Part shown: positions 21,690-33,275 of the stretch, piece after piece | How positions within the stretch are numbered: position 1 is the stretch's first letter | Layout of the letters: every line of letters starts with the position of its first letter | Assembly: GCA_007922225.1 (NCBI GenBank) | Contig: ML679995.1 | Location: forward strand, 6,204,689 to 6,268,688 | Length of the DNA stretch: 64,000 nucleotides | Direction of reading: 5' to 3' | Source of the DNA: Emydura subglobosa | Lineage: Eukaryota; Chordata; Testudines; Chelidae | The notes under the pieces: model-generated | What the model saw: only the letters and a program-made list of their open reading frames with translations | Database searches by the model: none | What the model was told of the DNA's origin: nothing | Position numbers and translations under genes: made by a program

Positions 21690-21836
21690 TTATAGGCAAG
21701 GAAGACAAAAGGCTGGAGGAAGGAAATCTGACTTCCCAATTGGTAAAGAACTGCAGTGATTTGCTGAATGTCACACAGGAGGCCCATGGCAGAGCTTGGG
21801 AAGTGAACCTAGAGCTTCCAAGGTCAGTGCCTTAAT
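21690..21836 (-). mobile_element. SINE, head and middle (antisense)
   Basis: gatttgctgaatgtcacaca, then tggcagagcttgggaagtga and acctagagcttccaaggtca are the complement of the SINE region between the tRNA-like head and the cctcagttt block. Confidence 0.65.
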
Positions 21837-22684
21837 CTTTCTTCTTCTTTTTAATGTCTCAGATTTACAACCGGGAGCAAATCTCAACCACAGAAGATTC
21901 CTTCAAAGAATCTTGCACAGCTCAGCATGTTGGAAAATAATACACACATTGGAACTTGTTAACATTCTCCGGGTAGCTCTTTGTTGCTTCTGAAATCACT
22001 GCCATGGCAAAGCCACCGTGGTGACAGTTTCCTCGAATTCCTACTCTCGTGCTTCTGCACCCGACTGTGTCCATTGCTCTTTCTCAGGAAGTATACGGTA
22101 TTCAGCTCTCTAGACTGGATACTACAAAGTCTCTCTCTCTCTCTCCCTCCCAAAGAAAAAAATCATTTCGCTATGTCCCCCGCCCACCCATCATTCCATT
22201 CAAACACAGAACATAATAGAATTGCCATTGCCAAAATCCTCTCTCCACTGGAGTGAAAACCATTCATTTGTGGACTGAATTTTAAGATGCCTGACTCCGA
22301 ATGCAAGAGTATTCTCCATGGATGTAATGGGACATTTAGCAATTCATTCATTTCTTCACATGCTACTTATTTAGATGCTCAGCGGTTGGCAACTTTGATG
22401 CGGAGCAGTGGAAATTAGAAAGACATTACGTATCATAAAAACATAAATGGAAGAAAACACAGGCCCCAGTTTATATCAGACTAAATTGACTAGTGTCAGA
22501 TTCAGGATATTTCGTTTTATAAATTAGAATCGTTATAGGGGGCATTCCCTTGAGTAAACCACTACCTGTCTGTTTCACATACAACGTTGACTCTTCACTA
22601 TGTAAAAGAGTTGCTAGTTAGGATTTACACCCAGAGAAATATGTCAGCTATCAAATGGTATGCGTGTGAATAGAATAAATGTAA
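21837..22684. other. No gene seen
   Basis: It holds short CT tracts near 22130-22150. The 91-residue frame at 21981-22256 shows no recognised domain. Confidence 0.4.
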
Positions 22685-22735
22685 TGTGTTTGTACAGCAC
22701 CTGGCACAATGGGCTTTAATCCTGAGGGGAGGCTT
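22685..22735 (+). mobile_element. SINE/L2 tail fragment
   Basis: gtgtttgtacagcacctggc followed by acaatgggctttaatcctga is the tail block without its end. Confidence 0.75.
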
Positions 22736-23340
22736 TGGGTGCGTAACAGGGTGGGTTGGTTTTTAGGTAGAGAGCCTAGGGCTTAGCAAGCCTTGATTGC
22801 AAGACGAGCCCCATCTAAGGGGAAGCAGGTCATTCCAACATAAAAGACAGCAGGAAGCTGCAGGGATGGAATGGCTGAAAGAGGCCCAGGAATCAGGAGA
22901 TGCTAACGTAATAAGGAAGGAGAACAAGCGAGTGAGCGAGCGGACAGCTGGGTGGGTGAGCCAGGGGGCTGAGCTTGAGCCAAAGAGAGCCGGGAACCGG
23001 CTGTTTCAAGTGGAACACACTGAAGAAGAAAGAGCTTTGGAAGTGACTGAGGAATCTGAGCTGAGTATGAACTGGTGAATTCTGATTTTGGGTTTTATGC
23101 TGAGGCCTTGTGGAGGATTACTTGGATTGTTTTCTAATTAAGGGCTCTAGATTTCACCCAGATTTGAGATTAAACCATCCCCAGGAAGGGGTTCTGTGAG
23201 CCACAATGAAGACCATCTGGAGTGTTTAAGTTGCCTAGAAGAGGGGGCTCTGTAAAGCGATGCTTGGCCACAAGAAGGTGCTCAATAAGTGGTCACACTG
23301 TGGCAGGGTGCAAGACCAACACAAATAAATTAAATAAAAG
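22736..23340 (+). other. Unidentified GC-richer segment ending in AATAAA-like words
   Basis: The segment is charged and glutamate-rich in one frame (22797-23078, EERALEVTEESEL), and ends in caaataaattaaataaaaga. It might be a retroelement or LTR remnant. No known protein family is recognised, and the frame lacks an exon context. Confidence 0.3.
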
Positions 23341-23634
23341 ATCTTATTTATGTAATGACATGGAAACTAACCGCTGGGTCATCTGCATGGACTGGACTCA
23401 GTACTGCTGGATCTAAAGACTGAGCCTTGATTGCTTGAGGTTAAAGGAGCAGGTCCATTTACTCAGACTTTGTGTGACTCTCACGTTTCCATATGTGGTC
23501 CCGCCACACAGAAGGGGGAGGGGGGATATAGCCACACTATGTTGGCATGGTGTGTGTCCTTCATCTAACTGGCTCCCAAAGCAATTTGCAAACATGGTGA
23601 CCACCCCTGCTCCTATTGGCCTCCTTGATATTAG

Positions 23635-23900
23635 GTTATTTCTTGACGAAAGTTTCCCACCATTGTTTGAAATAAAAAGTTGCTTTGAACCCAAAAAAAC
23701 CCTTCCAAAATGTCTCATTTCAAAAATGGTGCAGCAGATCATTCAGATCATTTCAAAACTTCCCCACTCCTGATGTTTTTTATTCTGAAAATTCATCAAA
23801 ACAGGCCATTTTCCATGTATAGTTCCAGTCTTGACAAATCAGCATTTTTCAGCCAAAAAAATAAATACATTCGTTGTTGACAAATTCCCCACCAGTTCTA
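23635..23900 (-). mobile_element. T-rich MITE family copy
   Basis: Alternating tttcaaaa, aattcatcaaaa and cattttcc words end in ccccaccagttcta, a decayed form of the gaccagctc terminus. Confidence 0.5.
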
Positions 23901-24229
23901 CTTGTTACCACACGGGATACTCCATGCACCTTCCAGCAACTGCTCCTTATTTGAGCAAAACTGGCACTGAGGTGCATGGAAGCTTTACTGTCGTAAGAAG
24001 TGCAGAGTAATGTCCTAAGTGTAACTTCTCTTTCTCCTCCTGCATGTGTTTGTGCTGGTAGGTCATAGCTATGTGCTAACTTGCCTTCACTGAGTACCTT
24101 TTAATACCTGTATTCTGCTCATGACCCCACCTTAATTTTACTATTTTTAATGTTACAAATAAAGCTGGTTTTCTGGTTTGTTTGGTTTTTTTGCTAACCA
24201 TTACTCACAGCAAAAATGAGAAATAATAG

Positions 24230-24388
24230 CTTTCCAAAGCAATACTTCTTTGGCAGAAAATTTTTGTTGCACCTTTACAGTTTTCTGATTTTTTTTTTTA
24301 ATGAAAAATAGAAAACATTTTTTTCTGAATTTTTTAAAATCGATAACTTCCATTGAAATGCAATAGGTGTTCTTCAACCAGTTTCGAT
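24230..24388 (-). mobile_element. T-rich MITE family copy
   Basis: ggcagaaaatttttgttgca and a long T run lead to caaccagtttcg, again resembling the complement of the gagctggtc end. Confidence 0.45.
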
Positions 24389-24599
24389 TACTAACCTCAG
24401 ATCAGCTGTGAACTACCCCGAGTTCTTTGTGAAATTTCGTAAACATTTTCCTTTCGGGATATAAAACACTGCCTTGTTCTCATGTAAACCACTGTCAAAC
24501 TACACCAAAATCATTTCCCCCCTCTCACTTCTAGAAAAGGATTCATAACACTACCTCGTTGTCCATTGCTACGTTTTCCTTTGCCATGATACCGACAAA

Positions 24600-24803
24600 A
24601 AGCATTGTCTCATTGTTTCCTTGTGATTCCCTCCTCTGTTGGTATCCGCCCTTTGTCTCTTGCCTTGTATTTAGATTGTAAGTTCTTTGGTGCAGGGAGC
24701 ATCTCCTAGTTCTGAGTTTATACAGTTCCTAGCACAATGGGACCCTGGTCCTTTACTGGGACTCCTAGGCAATACTGAAATTGAAATAATGAATAATAAA
24801 CAT
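24600..24803 (+). mobile_element. SINE, middle and L2-like tail
   Basis: tagattgtaagttctttggt, then cagttcctagcacaatggga and a degraded cctaggcaatactgaaattg with an AATAATGAATAATAA end. The tail is nearly complete; the tRNA head is missing or unrecognisable. Confidence 0.82.
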
Positions 24804-25139
24804 ATTCTGAAATGGGACCTTGACAAATGTCACAGCGCCATTGTTTACAGCGCTCAATGACTGCCAAATCAAAGATGACAGATAGCAATTGATGTTTGCA
24901 GCCCTACAAACTACATTGTGTTCTGAGCGTCAAGCTGGGTTCTCTACATCTCAACAAAATTACTAGGAATAAAAGTTCTGCAGAGTAGGCCATTGGTTAC
25001 CTGTGGCATTCTGCTGTGTTCAGACCATGCCTTCTGTGAGAAGTGCACGGACTCATAGTCCTGAACGGGTTTACACAGGTGTATGTATTGCAACTTGGTA
25101 AGCAAGAAGGGAGAGAACCTAGCTTCCTCCCCAATTGCC
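24804..25139. other. No gene seen
   Basis: Nothing recognised. Confidence 0.4.
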
Positions 25140-25335
25140 ATGTTGGTTCTGCAGGGTTTGAAGGACTAAGAGGCAAGAGACCTGAGGTCTACGACTAGCC
25201 TTCTTAGTGACTTTGGGCAAGTCGTTTCATCTCCCTGCACCCCCATTTTGCGATCTGTAAAATGGGAATAACAATACTGACCTGATCTCCTTTGTAAAGT
25301 GCTTTGAGGTCTACTGAAGAAAAGAGTGACATGTT
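25140..25335 (+). mobile_element. tRNA-derived SINE, head and middle
   Basis: gagacctgaggtctacgact, then gtgactttgggcaagtcgtt, gatctgtaaaatgggaataa and gtaaagtgctttgaggtcta. This is the longer-middle SINE form, ending in the gtgctttgaggtct block rather than the L2-like tail. Confidence 0.82.
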
Positions 25336-26454
25336 CAGGATTGCACTGAGAGCGTGTCTGTTGAGTAAGAAGGAGAAGCCCATCTCAGACATCACCCATT
25401 GCTGATATTATAACCTACCGTGGTCACACTAAGGACAGATTGCTGCAGCAGACGGGCAAAGCTGGAAGGCAGTGGTGAAGGCCCTATAGTTCTGAGCGAA
25501 TAGAGAGGCATAAGAGCTGAGTATGGTCACATTTTGGCTGTTCTGAAAGGATCTGGTTTTTGGGGTGGACTTAGAACCTGTTCATCACTATCCACGCAGG
25601 GTAGAGATCCTTCAACTGTGGTGGTAAGAAAAACCCATGGGTGGCGAAGATCACAGATAGTAAAACTTGTCTGAAGAGGAAGTGTGGCTGCTACATTTTG
25701 ATTTTGCAAAACTATAGGAATTCTGCCATGAGTGGTGGGAGGGGGTGGGGGGAAGCTGATCTACCCAGGATTAGTATGGAAGGAGGCTAATTGGTCTTTC
25801 ACCTTATTTTTGCTGTCCTTCCTTCAGGGATTAGGTTAAGCCTCAGTGTATGTTTCATCAGGGAATCATGGAGATTATACTTTGTCTCTCTGTCTATCAT
25901 CCAGCCACTTCCTGCAATGTTGACTCGGTTTTTATAAGCCTCACATCTCATCATGTCATTCCTTTTAGTCAAAATAGGTGTATAATTTATGGAACCAAAA
26001 GCAGCTGTTAGTGTAATAGAATTAACTAGAAGATGAGGTCCACATCACTAGCACCACAGCTGAATCTGTATCAAATTCCTTGGTTCCCCAACTTTCCACT
26101 CCCCATCCACCCTCCATTTCTGTGGGGTTTTCACACCTGCAAATTAAAGGGATAGTACCAGCCTGGATCTTTCTCAGTCAGTCAACAGATTCTGCATATC
26201 TAGGTGGAAGTCGGACATTACTTGTGTACCACGCTTTACAGTGAAACAATGTAATGCCCCAGCCCTTAAAGACCCTAATAAATGTAATCGCACTCTCCTC
26301 AATAATAGCACATATAATGGAAATAAGACCTGGGTTGCTTCAGCAAAATCCAAACCAGGGGAAGATCAGTGCTTTTGTTGTCTCTGTCCCAGCAAGCATA
26401 GCCTGGTGGGCTTACCTAGCTAGGTCTTTATAGGGCATTTAATTATATATTCCA
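25336..26454. other. No gene seen
   Basis: Unique-looking sequence with a small G-rich run near 25741. Confidence 0.4.
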
Positions 26455-26650
26455 TCCATCAAGCAGTGGTGTGGTATAGATGGCACGTAGAGCAATGCAG
26501 TGGAACCCAGGGGACCTGAATGCTATTCGTGGTTCTGCCCTGGATCTGCTGGGTGTCCCTGAGCAAATTAATTCATTTCTCTGTGCTTCAGTTTCCTTGC
26601 CTCTAAAATGGAGATAATGGTGCTGATATTATTACACCTTGACAGTAGCA
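26455..26650 (+). mobile_element. tRNA-derived SINE, head and middle
   Basis: gtggtgtggtatagatggca, then gggacctgaatgctattcgt, gtgtccctgagcaaattaat, tgcttcagtttccttgcctc and aaaatggagataatggtgct run in SINE order. Confidence 0.8.
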
Positions 26651-26889
26651 CATGCTAATCCTTCCATGCTGATTGACACAAGGCTTTGGAGAGGAATTTT
26701 ACACCGATCCTTGCAGAGGGAGGGTCTAATTCACCTATCACAGGGTTACTGCCAGTGTTCACACAGTCACTTTAAAATAGCTTTTTTCTTTTGTGCATCC
26801 ACCCCATCTTGGGCATCCCAAGCCCCTCCCAGGAAACAAGTGAGACAAGACTGAGCCCGGACATTGTTTGAATGGGAACCCACCAAGGG
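26651..26889. other. No gene seen
   Basis: Nothing recognised. Confidence 0.35.
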
Positions 26890-27470
26890 TCTGGTTCTTT
26901 GTGTCATCATTTGCACTTTCTCTACTCACTTACATGAGTGGTAGCATTTTACAGGTTTGATATTAGGGGACATAAGGGGAGGGCTTCTTTCTTGGAAGAC
27001 AGGATTGGCGACAGGAATAGATCAGCAGGCTGAAAACAGAATGCCTGTGCTAATAAACATAGGTAAATGGGTCAGTGAGCTAAAACAGCATGTCTGTACT
27101 AGCTAGGAAAGAGGCAACACCCTGGATCCATTTTCAATGGACAAAATAAGAATGGATAAACTAAGTGGGGAACATAAAGATGAGGTGAAGGGTAAGTCGC
27201 ACATGGATGGTTTGCTGTACAGGGATCGAGTCCTACCAAGTAACCAAGCCAATCCCAAAACGTGTAACGCAATGTGATCTGTAAATGTATATAAAGGAAG
27301 AAGGTTTCTGTGTAAATGTAGATGTATGGTATACACTACACCAACCCGTATGCTTGAGTCTGATCAACTCAGCGAAGCTTTGCCGTAGGGCAAATAAAGG
27401 AACCTAAGTAACAAGACTGCAGTCAGACTGAATTCTTGGAAAACCAAGAGAAAGAGGGGTGGGGAGGAGA
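26890..27470 (+). mobile_element. Candidate solo LTR of an endogenous retrovirus
   Basis: A TATATAAA box (27288-27295) lies about 100 bases upstream of an AATAAA signal (27393-27398), the spacing of a promoter, R region and polyadenylation signal in an LTR. Upstream, a block of about 36 bases is repeated directly 50 bases apart: gatcagcaggctgaaaacag at 27020 and gtcagtgagctaaaacagca at 27071. This is like the duplicated enhancers of U3 regions. I could not fix the TG...CA ends or a target duplication, and no internal viral genes flank it. The superfamily is not determined. Confidence 0.45.
27288..27295 (+). promoter_or_regulatory. TATA box of the candidate LTR
   Basis: TATATAAA followed by a purine-rich ggaagaagg. 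It is meaningful only if the surrounding LTR call is right. Confidence 0.45.
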
Positions 27471-27474
27471 CCAC

Positions 27475-27605
27475 AACGTGCATCAGTTTCCCCATCTGGA
27501 AAAGATACCTTCTTTCTTCACGGGGTGTTGTGAGCCTACACTGAGAAGTGTTTGGTTTGCAGTGATTCTGTGGTGATCAGGGCCAGGAATGAGCTGTAAA
27601 TAACC
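27475..27605 (+). mobile_element. SINE middle fragment
   Basis: gcatcagtttccccatctgg, then ggggtgttgtgagcctacac, then a degraded gtgtttggtttgcagtgatt are the middle-to-end of the longer-middle SINE form. Confidence 0.7.
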
Positions 27606-28214
27606 GGTGTTTCTTGTTCAACGCCGTTCTATGATCTTTCCATCTCTGACTGCGCCATGCATGCTTCTCCTTCCATTCCGGAGTGGAGCAGCACTTGATG
27701 AAGCTGCTCTGTCTTCAGTGATGTGGATGCCAATTCATGTATTATTGGCAGCTACTTAAGGTTATCAAATGTACTAGGTGAACCTTAGGAAAGGATTGAT
27801 GACGTCTGCACGTTGCTCTCACTTTTATTATTCTCCCACTCTGCTTCCAATCCATTCACAGCAAATCCTAATGCCACACATCAATACCTTACCACCTCCT
27901 AATTTCATGCAATTTTAATCCTGCTTCTTTCCTGGTCCTTTCTAGCATGGATTAAGCCCATCTCCTTCTTACCCATTGATCCCCTTCCACAAACAAAGTC
28001 CTGACCTCCTCTTTATCCTGTTGCCTCCCAGTGCTAGACAGAATATTCTCCTCTCCCAAATCTTGCAGCTTCTGGTCCATTGCCTAGTAAGCCTGAACTT
28101 CCTTTGCCTAGCAAGCCTGGTCCATTGCCTAGCAAGCCTGAACTCCAGTTTCTCAAGCAGGTCACCTGCAGAAGCACTCCATTTGCTTTAAAATCCCTTT
28201 GGTGTTATTTTATT
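27606..28214. other. No gene seen; short local duplication
   Basis: The phrase ccattgcctagtaagcctga (28077) recurs as ccattgcctagcaagcctga (28123) 46 bases away, a small tandem duplication. No other feature. Confidence 0.45.
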
Positions 28215-28305
28215 TCATGAATTTGCTTGGGAGTCAGGAGACCTGAGGTGATACCCTGGCCCCACTGAAGCCAATGGCAAAAATCCTCTGATTACAAGGA
28301 ACCCA
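28215..28305 (+). repeat. SINE-like phrase followed by palindromic-family copy
   Basis: gagtcaggagacctgaggtg resembles part of a SINE head. It is followed by gccccactgaagccaatggc, a copy of the GAAGTCAATGG palindromic family. Confidence 0.4.
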
Positions 28306-28969
28306 CCTTTGGCTTCTATACAGACACTGCCGGTGACTTGCTATAGCCTTGACCCCCAGCCCCTTGAAATCAAGGCAGCGGGGAGGTGAGCTTTCCTCCC
28401 CCCTCAGTGGCCTTTCGATCAGTCACTAGCATGGGATCCTAAAAAGGGACTTGGGTGTTGTCAGGCTCAGCATCATGGCCCCTAACTCTCAGGTACCTAG
28501 AAAAACCACAGGCACAACCCTTTGGTTCACACAACTGAGGTAGGCTTCCTAGACAATGACTGGAGAAAGACAGGCACCTTTGAATATGACCCACCAAAGG
28601 CAGAATAACCTAAGGCAGCCAATTGGAGACGCTGACCAGAAGGGAAGGGCAGGTTCTAAACCTTGCCCCTCTCCTGGTGTTCAGCGCCTAAGTCTGGGCT
28701 GTAAGAAGTCACCTATTTCTGCTAGCCAGTCATGAGCGAGGGGAAGGTGGGCATTGAGCCACCTTAGTCATGTGAGGGGCCCAGTCTGGTAGGTGGGCTC
28801 AGGGGCTGTCTAACGCCACTCACAACAATGCAGGGGTGGGAGGGAAGGGAGGGGTGAGGATGACGTTTTAATGTATAACCTTTAGCCTGAGGAACAGGTG
28901 GGAACTAGGAGCCCAGATGCCCACAGGGAGGCTTCAGTGCATATGGTCAAAAGCAGAAACCCAGCCTAG
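28306..28969. other. No gene seen
   Basis: GC-intermediate sequence. Patches such as gagaccaggtc-type words suggest old repeats but nothing definite. Confidence 0.3.
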
Positions 28970-29100
28970 GGAACGTTTACTGAAAGAAACGGAAAGGTGT
29001 CGAGTGAGCGTAGGTGCCTACAGGGTTAAGTGGGAATCTTGTGGATCACAGCGGTACCTAAAAACAGACTTAGGCTCCTAAGTACCTTGGTGAATCCCAC
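28970..29100. repeat. Short palindromic element (TAGGTGCCTA family)
   Basis: The words taggtgcctacagggttaag, gtggatcacagcggtaccta and ttaggctcctaagtaccttg alternate in complementary orientation. Compare 50108-50300 and 51520-51790. Confidence 0.45.
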
Positions 29101-29275
29101 CCTAGGTGCCCTTGGAGAAGTCAATGAATTTCTCTGTGCCTTAGTTTCCCCATTGGTAGGAAACAGCAATAAGAAAGTTTAGCCCCTTCCCTTCCCTGAC
29201 AGAGTCCTTTGAAATCTTCAAAAGAAGCCAGATGCGGTATACAAACACAGCGTCTTCTTATTTATTTATAACGGG
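29101..29275 (+). mobile_element. SINE middle
   Basis: cccttggagaagtcaatgaa, then gtgccttagtttccccattg, then gtcctttgaaatcttcaaaa match the middle and end of the longer-middle SINE form. Confidence 0.68.
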
Positions 29276-30610
29276 GCATAACCTGGCATTACACGATTAC
29301 GATATCTTCAACTCCTGATGCAAGGAAGGAGTCCACTTTTCCCTCGTGACCACACTCGATGGAGGAATCAGTTAGAGCAAACAGGAAAACCTTGACTGTC
29401 GATCCAAAGATGTCATATCCTTGGAGGCGTTTTTGAGCCTTGTCAATGTAACCCTCCTGCCGGTCGGAGACGGCAGCAACAAGGGCCGGGTTCAGTATCT
29501 AGGGGTTCCTTTCAACAATGCAACACAAAACCGGCTTGAGCCCCCACCCAGGAACCTGGGACAGTCACACAACACCCCTTCGGTGTCTCTGGAGGCAATA
29601 CTTCCTGTCCGGAGTGTAGAAAAGAGAATTTTAATAAAAAGGGGGAGAGTAACCCGGCATCGACTTTGGAAAACACCACAAGCAGGATTCAGACGCATAA
29701 AACCCATGAACAAAACACCCACCGCAGGACAATTTACCCTGGGGCAATTTCCTTTTGCCTCGGGTTCTTAAGTCCAGCAACAAGAAGTCCCTTTAATGTG
29801 CTCCTTCTTTCACAGCATCCCACTCATAGGTGTTGTCCTTAGTCAGAGCCGACCCAGAGTCTGGAGGTGCAGATGCAGAGCTCAGCTCCCACCCTGGTTG
29901 GGAGGGAGAGGGAAAGAAGTCACCTTGCGTGCTCTGATCCGGCCACCTTGCCAACTGCTCTGCAGGCTGCTATGCCAGTCAGCCTGCCGGCCTTCCCCAC
30001 CAGCCTGCTCGCTGCTCCCCAGGCCACGCTGCCAGTTGTCCGCCAACCGTTCGGCCAGCCGTTCCACTAGCCAACTTGCCAGCCGCTCTGCTGCACACCA
30101 TCATCTTCTGCTACCACCTTCTTCTCCCCGAGGACCTCTCTGAATTAGTCTCTGGAGGTTCCACCCAGCTCATGGATTTCCAGCTCTCAGCGCTTGTCAG
30201 CTCTTAGTGGGTGAACCTCGGGGCTGAAGCTGGGCAGGAACGCTGCTCCACAGGGGATGATTTCAGCCCTAGCGAGCTCTTAAAACAAAAGATTCCTAAG
30301 GGAATCTTAATTAGCTCTATGTGTGAAGAGTGGGAGGGGATGGTTAAACCGTGCCTGCGGCTCTCAGGCAGAGCCCACACTTCCAGGCAGATACACTTGT
30401 CCCCACTCCCTATCATCCTTCACAGGGCTCTGGCCCTTGCTTAGCCAACTCGGTTCACATGAGAGCGACCCTTCAATCAGAATAGGCTGAGCGCGCTTCT
30501 GCTGCCTTTTCTCCATGCATTTCGGTCCCCCTGCATTAAAGTATTTTGTAACCCAACACCAGCCAATGGGATTCACTGGACAAAGCAGTCCCATCACGCT
30601 GGGCATCTAA
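29276..30610. other. Unidentified block of about 1.3 kb with CpGs and a tandem core
   Basis: It is richer in CpG than its neighbours. It holds several frames of 60-116 residues on both strands with no family match. A degenerate tandem array lies at 29935-30100. An AATAAA-like tttaataaaaag occurs at 29628. It may be a decayed LTR retroelement, but no ends are seen. Confidence 0.35.
29935..30100. repeat. Degenerate GCCAGCCGCTC-type tandem array
   Basis: Variants of tgccaactgctctgc, ctgccagttgtccgc, ttcggccagccgttcc and ttgccagccgctctgc recur about every 20-30 bases, giving a loosely periodic minisatellite-like tract. Confidence 0.55.
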
Positions 30611-32309
30611 GCAAATACCAGATGGCAGGGGACAGCCCATTCAGACCCTGCTTATATCTATAGGATTCCCACAGGCTGTAAATGACGTCCTATCAAGTTA
30701 GGCACTAATCTCTCATCATAGTCACCTTGAGATCGATGACCGTGCCTAGTGCAGTTTTCCAGGTTCCTGCTTGTTGACATGAAGTTTCCGTGTTGCCCAA
30801 TGTTTAAGTGCCTGAACTGCATCTTTAGCACACTGCTGTGTGCAGTGTAATTCAGCCACCTGGGCTTTTTGGATGATGCCCCATCACTCATTTTCTCACC
30901 TCCCTCCATGGCTCAGATCGCGCTGTCGGTTTCAAAGAGCGCACAGCAGGATGTGCTTCTTTGCATTTGCGTCATCTGTTCCAGGCAGCAGTGGTCCAGC
31001 CGATCAGTTCAACCCTGTGCCAGCTCTCTCCTGGCAGTTGGATCTCACCACCTGCCAGACATCGCAGAATGGACCTTCACCCAACTGAAGGCAGTTTGTG
31101 GTGGAATATGATGAGGGTGTGGGGGGGAGGGGGTAATTGTTAAAACAGCTTCACTCCTCTTCCAGAGCTATTGTCAAAGTCACGAACTATCAGCTCAGCC
31201 AGTGGAGGAGGAGATTTCTCCCTCCCTCACAAGTACAGGACACTGAGTTCTATAATACACTCCCTGCTTATGAAATAGTTAATGGCCTTCTGTAAACTAC
31301 TTGGCTCTCGGAGCAGGAGGAAGGGCTTGATGAGGAGAACCAGAGTCCAAAATACAATGGATACCGCAGTGTTCGGATCGCACTTGATAAGAAGCAAATG
31401 ACTGCCTCTGTGCTGTGTTTTGATTTTTTGAGGAAGGGGGGGGGTTGTGTTTTTGGCTGCATCAGGCACATTTTTGGAAAGTAGCTCTCTTAGTGAGCGG
31501 TGCATCGGGCAATCATCATTTGCAAGCGCATGAGCGTTTCACCTCTGGAAAAGAGTACAAATTCTGTCTCTGGTCACGACTGAAAACTCATTTGGCGCAT
31601 CCCCCGTTAATGCTCATTGTTGCAAGTAGGACAGAGCTGCCTGAGGTCCAGCAGTGCCATAGTACAGGATGACGCAGGCCAGCATTGAGGCACAGTGGCA
31701 GAAGACCCAATGCTGGAATGGCATGTTGTGATGCAGGTGAGAATTCAAGTCTGATTATTCCCCCATATAGCTTTAAATGAAGCAGTTGATTTTACAGGCA
31801 GCCATGGAAAAGAGAGATCTTATTGCTCTTTTAAAAAATACATGTTTCCAGAATTTCTCTCCCCTTTTGACAGTACCAGAAGAACTGTCTTCAGTTCAGC
31901 AAGGAAGCTATTCAGAGATCAGAGGATTAGATATTTTATCATATACCCAGCAACTTGAATATCTTTAAAGCAGCTTTTTTGTTGAAAACCCCAAAGACTC
32001 TCTGACATTTACAACCCTCAAGAACAGAAAAAAATTAAATGTAAAATGAGTCTTAAGGCACCTTTTTTGTGTTAAATTAATGCTGGCATCTAATTAATAT
32101 GGTCATACTATTTGTTAAATTAAAAGAATTTAAATACATTATTTTCTTAGTGGTTATATTGCATGGGCTCAGCTTCAGTGAATATATGATATATAATATA
32201 TTATATGATGAATAATCTTAACACTATTGATGTTTGTGCTTCACTTTAAGCAAATGAGTTTTTCCAGTCTTTTTCCAAATAGCCATTATTTAATTTCATA
32301 ACTGAATTA
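30611..32309. other. No gene seen
   Basis: It contains a G-run at 31437-31445 and an AT-rich self-complementary patch at 32181-32210 (atatatgatatataatatat). The rest is unassigned. Confidence 0.4.
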
Positions 32310-32355
32310 GGGGCTAGTAATGTGCTTAAAGTTAAGCATGTGCATAAATGTTTTA
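32310..32355. repeat. Half copy of the GCTTAAAGTTAAGCATGTGC palindromic family
   Basis: gtgcttaaagttaagcatgt, then gcataaatgttttaaggatg corresponds to one arm of the fold-back element seen complete at 37200. Confidence 0.5.
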
Positions 32356-32834
32356 AGGATGCAGAGTTTATAACTCATGTAACAATTTTATTAAAACCTA
32401 ACCTTCAATAGACCTAGTCAAAAAATCAAAACAGGTGTTTGAAAAATTAAAAAAAAAAAGTCCACATGGATTTCAAACACACTGAAGATAATTTCATTTT
32501 GGTTTTTTTTGCATGATAAACATAGAGGTTGTTTTAGCAATTTTTTATCTCAAAATATCAGAATTTTGTTTTCTGATTTTGAATCTGATTTTGTGTAAAC
32601 CTCCACCAGCTGACTAATCCAATCGGTTTAGGAAACAAAAATGAACCAAACAAGGGACTACGGCAGCAATGAACCCTTTGCAAAAATCCAATCCATGAAA
32701 ATTACCAGTGATTTTTTTGTGTGTGAAAAGTTTCAAAACACACCATTTCTTACCAAAATACTTCAACTAGCAGCAGCTCTAATTCAGCACTGTCTCTGCT
32801 TCCCACAATATCTTCACACTATGTATGCATTAAA
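32356..32834. other. No gene seen; AT-rich
   Basis: Low-complexity A/T words on both strands recall the T-rich MITE family, without recognisable ends. Confidence 0.35.
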
Positions 32835-32952
32835 GATCCAGTCCTGCAATAAGATCCATCTGGACAAACCCCATGTGCAAAGTTCCAGTCACTCAATGAG
32901 GTTCTGCTCAGAGATCTTCCTGCATCCTTCTCTGTGCAGATTCAGGCTTTAA
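32835..32952. repeat. Diverged palindromic-family copy
   Basis: atccagtcctgcaataagat at one side and cttcctgcatccttctctgt at the other resemble arms of the ccagtcctgcaaac family. It is weak and diverged. Confidence 0.35.
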
Positions 32953-33054
32953 GGAAGGCTGTGTGAGCTACCAGGCCTTCAATAGAGCTGCACTAATTTA
33001 CCCAAGCAGTGACTTTTGCCTACCATTTATATTCATTACATCTAACCCATCACT

Positions 33055-33275
33055 AGAGAAGAAGGATAGTTCAGTCGTTAGGACACTTAGTCTACGGTTC
33101 AGGAGACCTATATTCAAGTCTCTGCCCTGCTACAGATCTCTTGTGTGAACTTGAACAGGGACTTGAACTCAGATGTCCTAAGTCTCTTTATACCTTAGTT
33201 TCCACATATGTAAATTGGAGACATTAGCACTTCCCTTCCTCCCAGAGATGTTGTGAAGATAAATGCATTATTTGT
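33055..33275 (+). mobile_element. tRNA-derived SINE, head and middle
   Basis: gatagttcagtcgttaggac (A-box-like), then ggagacctatattcaagtct (B-box-like ttcaagtct), then gtgtgaacttgaacagggac, taccttagtttccacatatg and gttgtgaagataaatgcatt. It is nearly complete but has a small internal insertion. Confidence 0.83.

Noticed and set aside
22797..23078. Glutamate-rich 93-residue frame as a small gene
   Set aside because: No homologous family is recognised, and the surrounding sequence looks like a degraded repeat with AATAAA-like words rather than an exon.
28077..28142. CRISPR-like spaced repeats (ccattgcctag units)
   Set aside because: There are only two or three close duplications with no regular spacers, in a vertebrate sequence; it is a simple local duplication.
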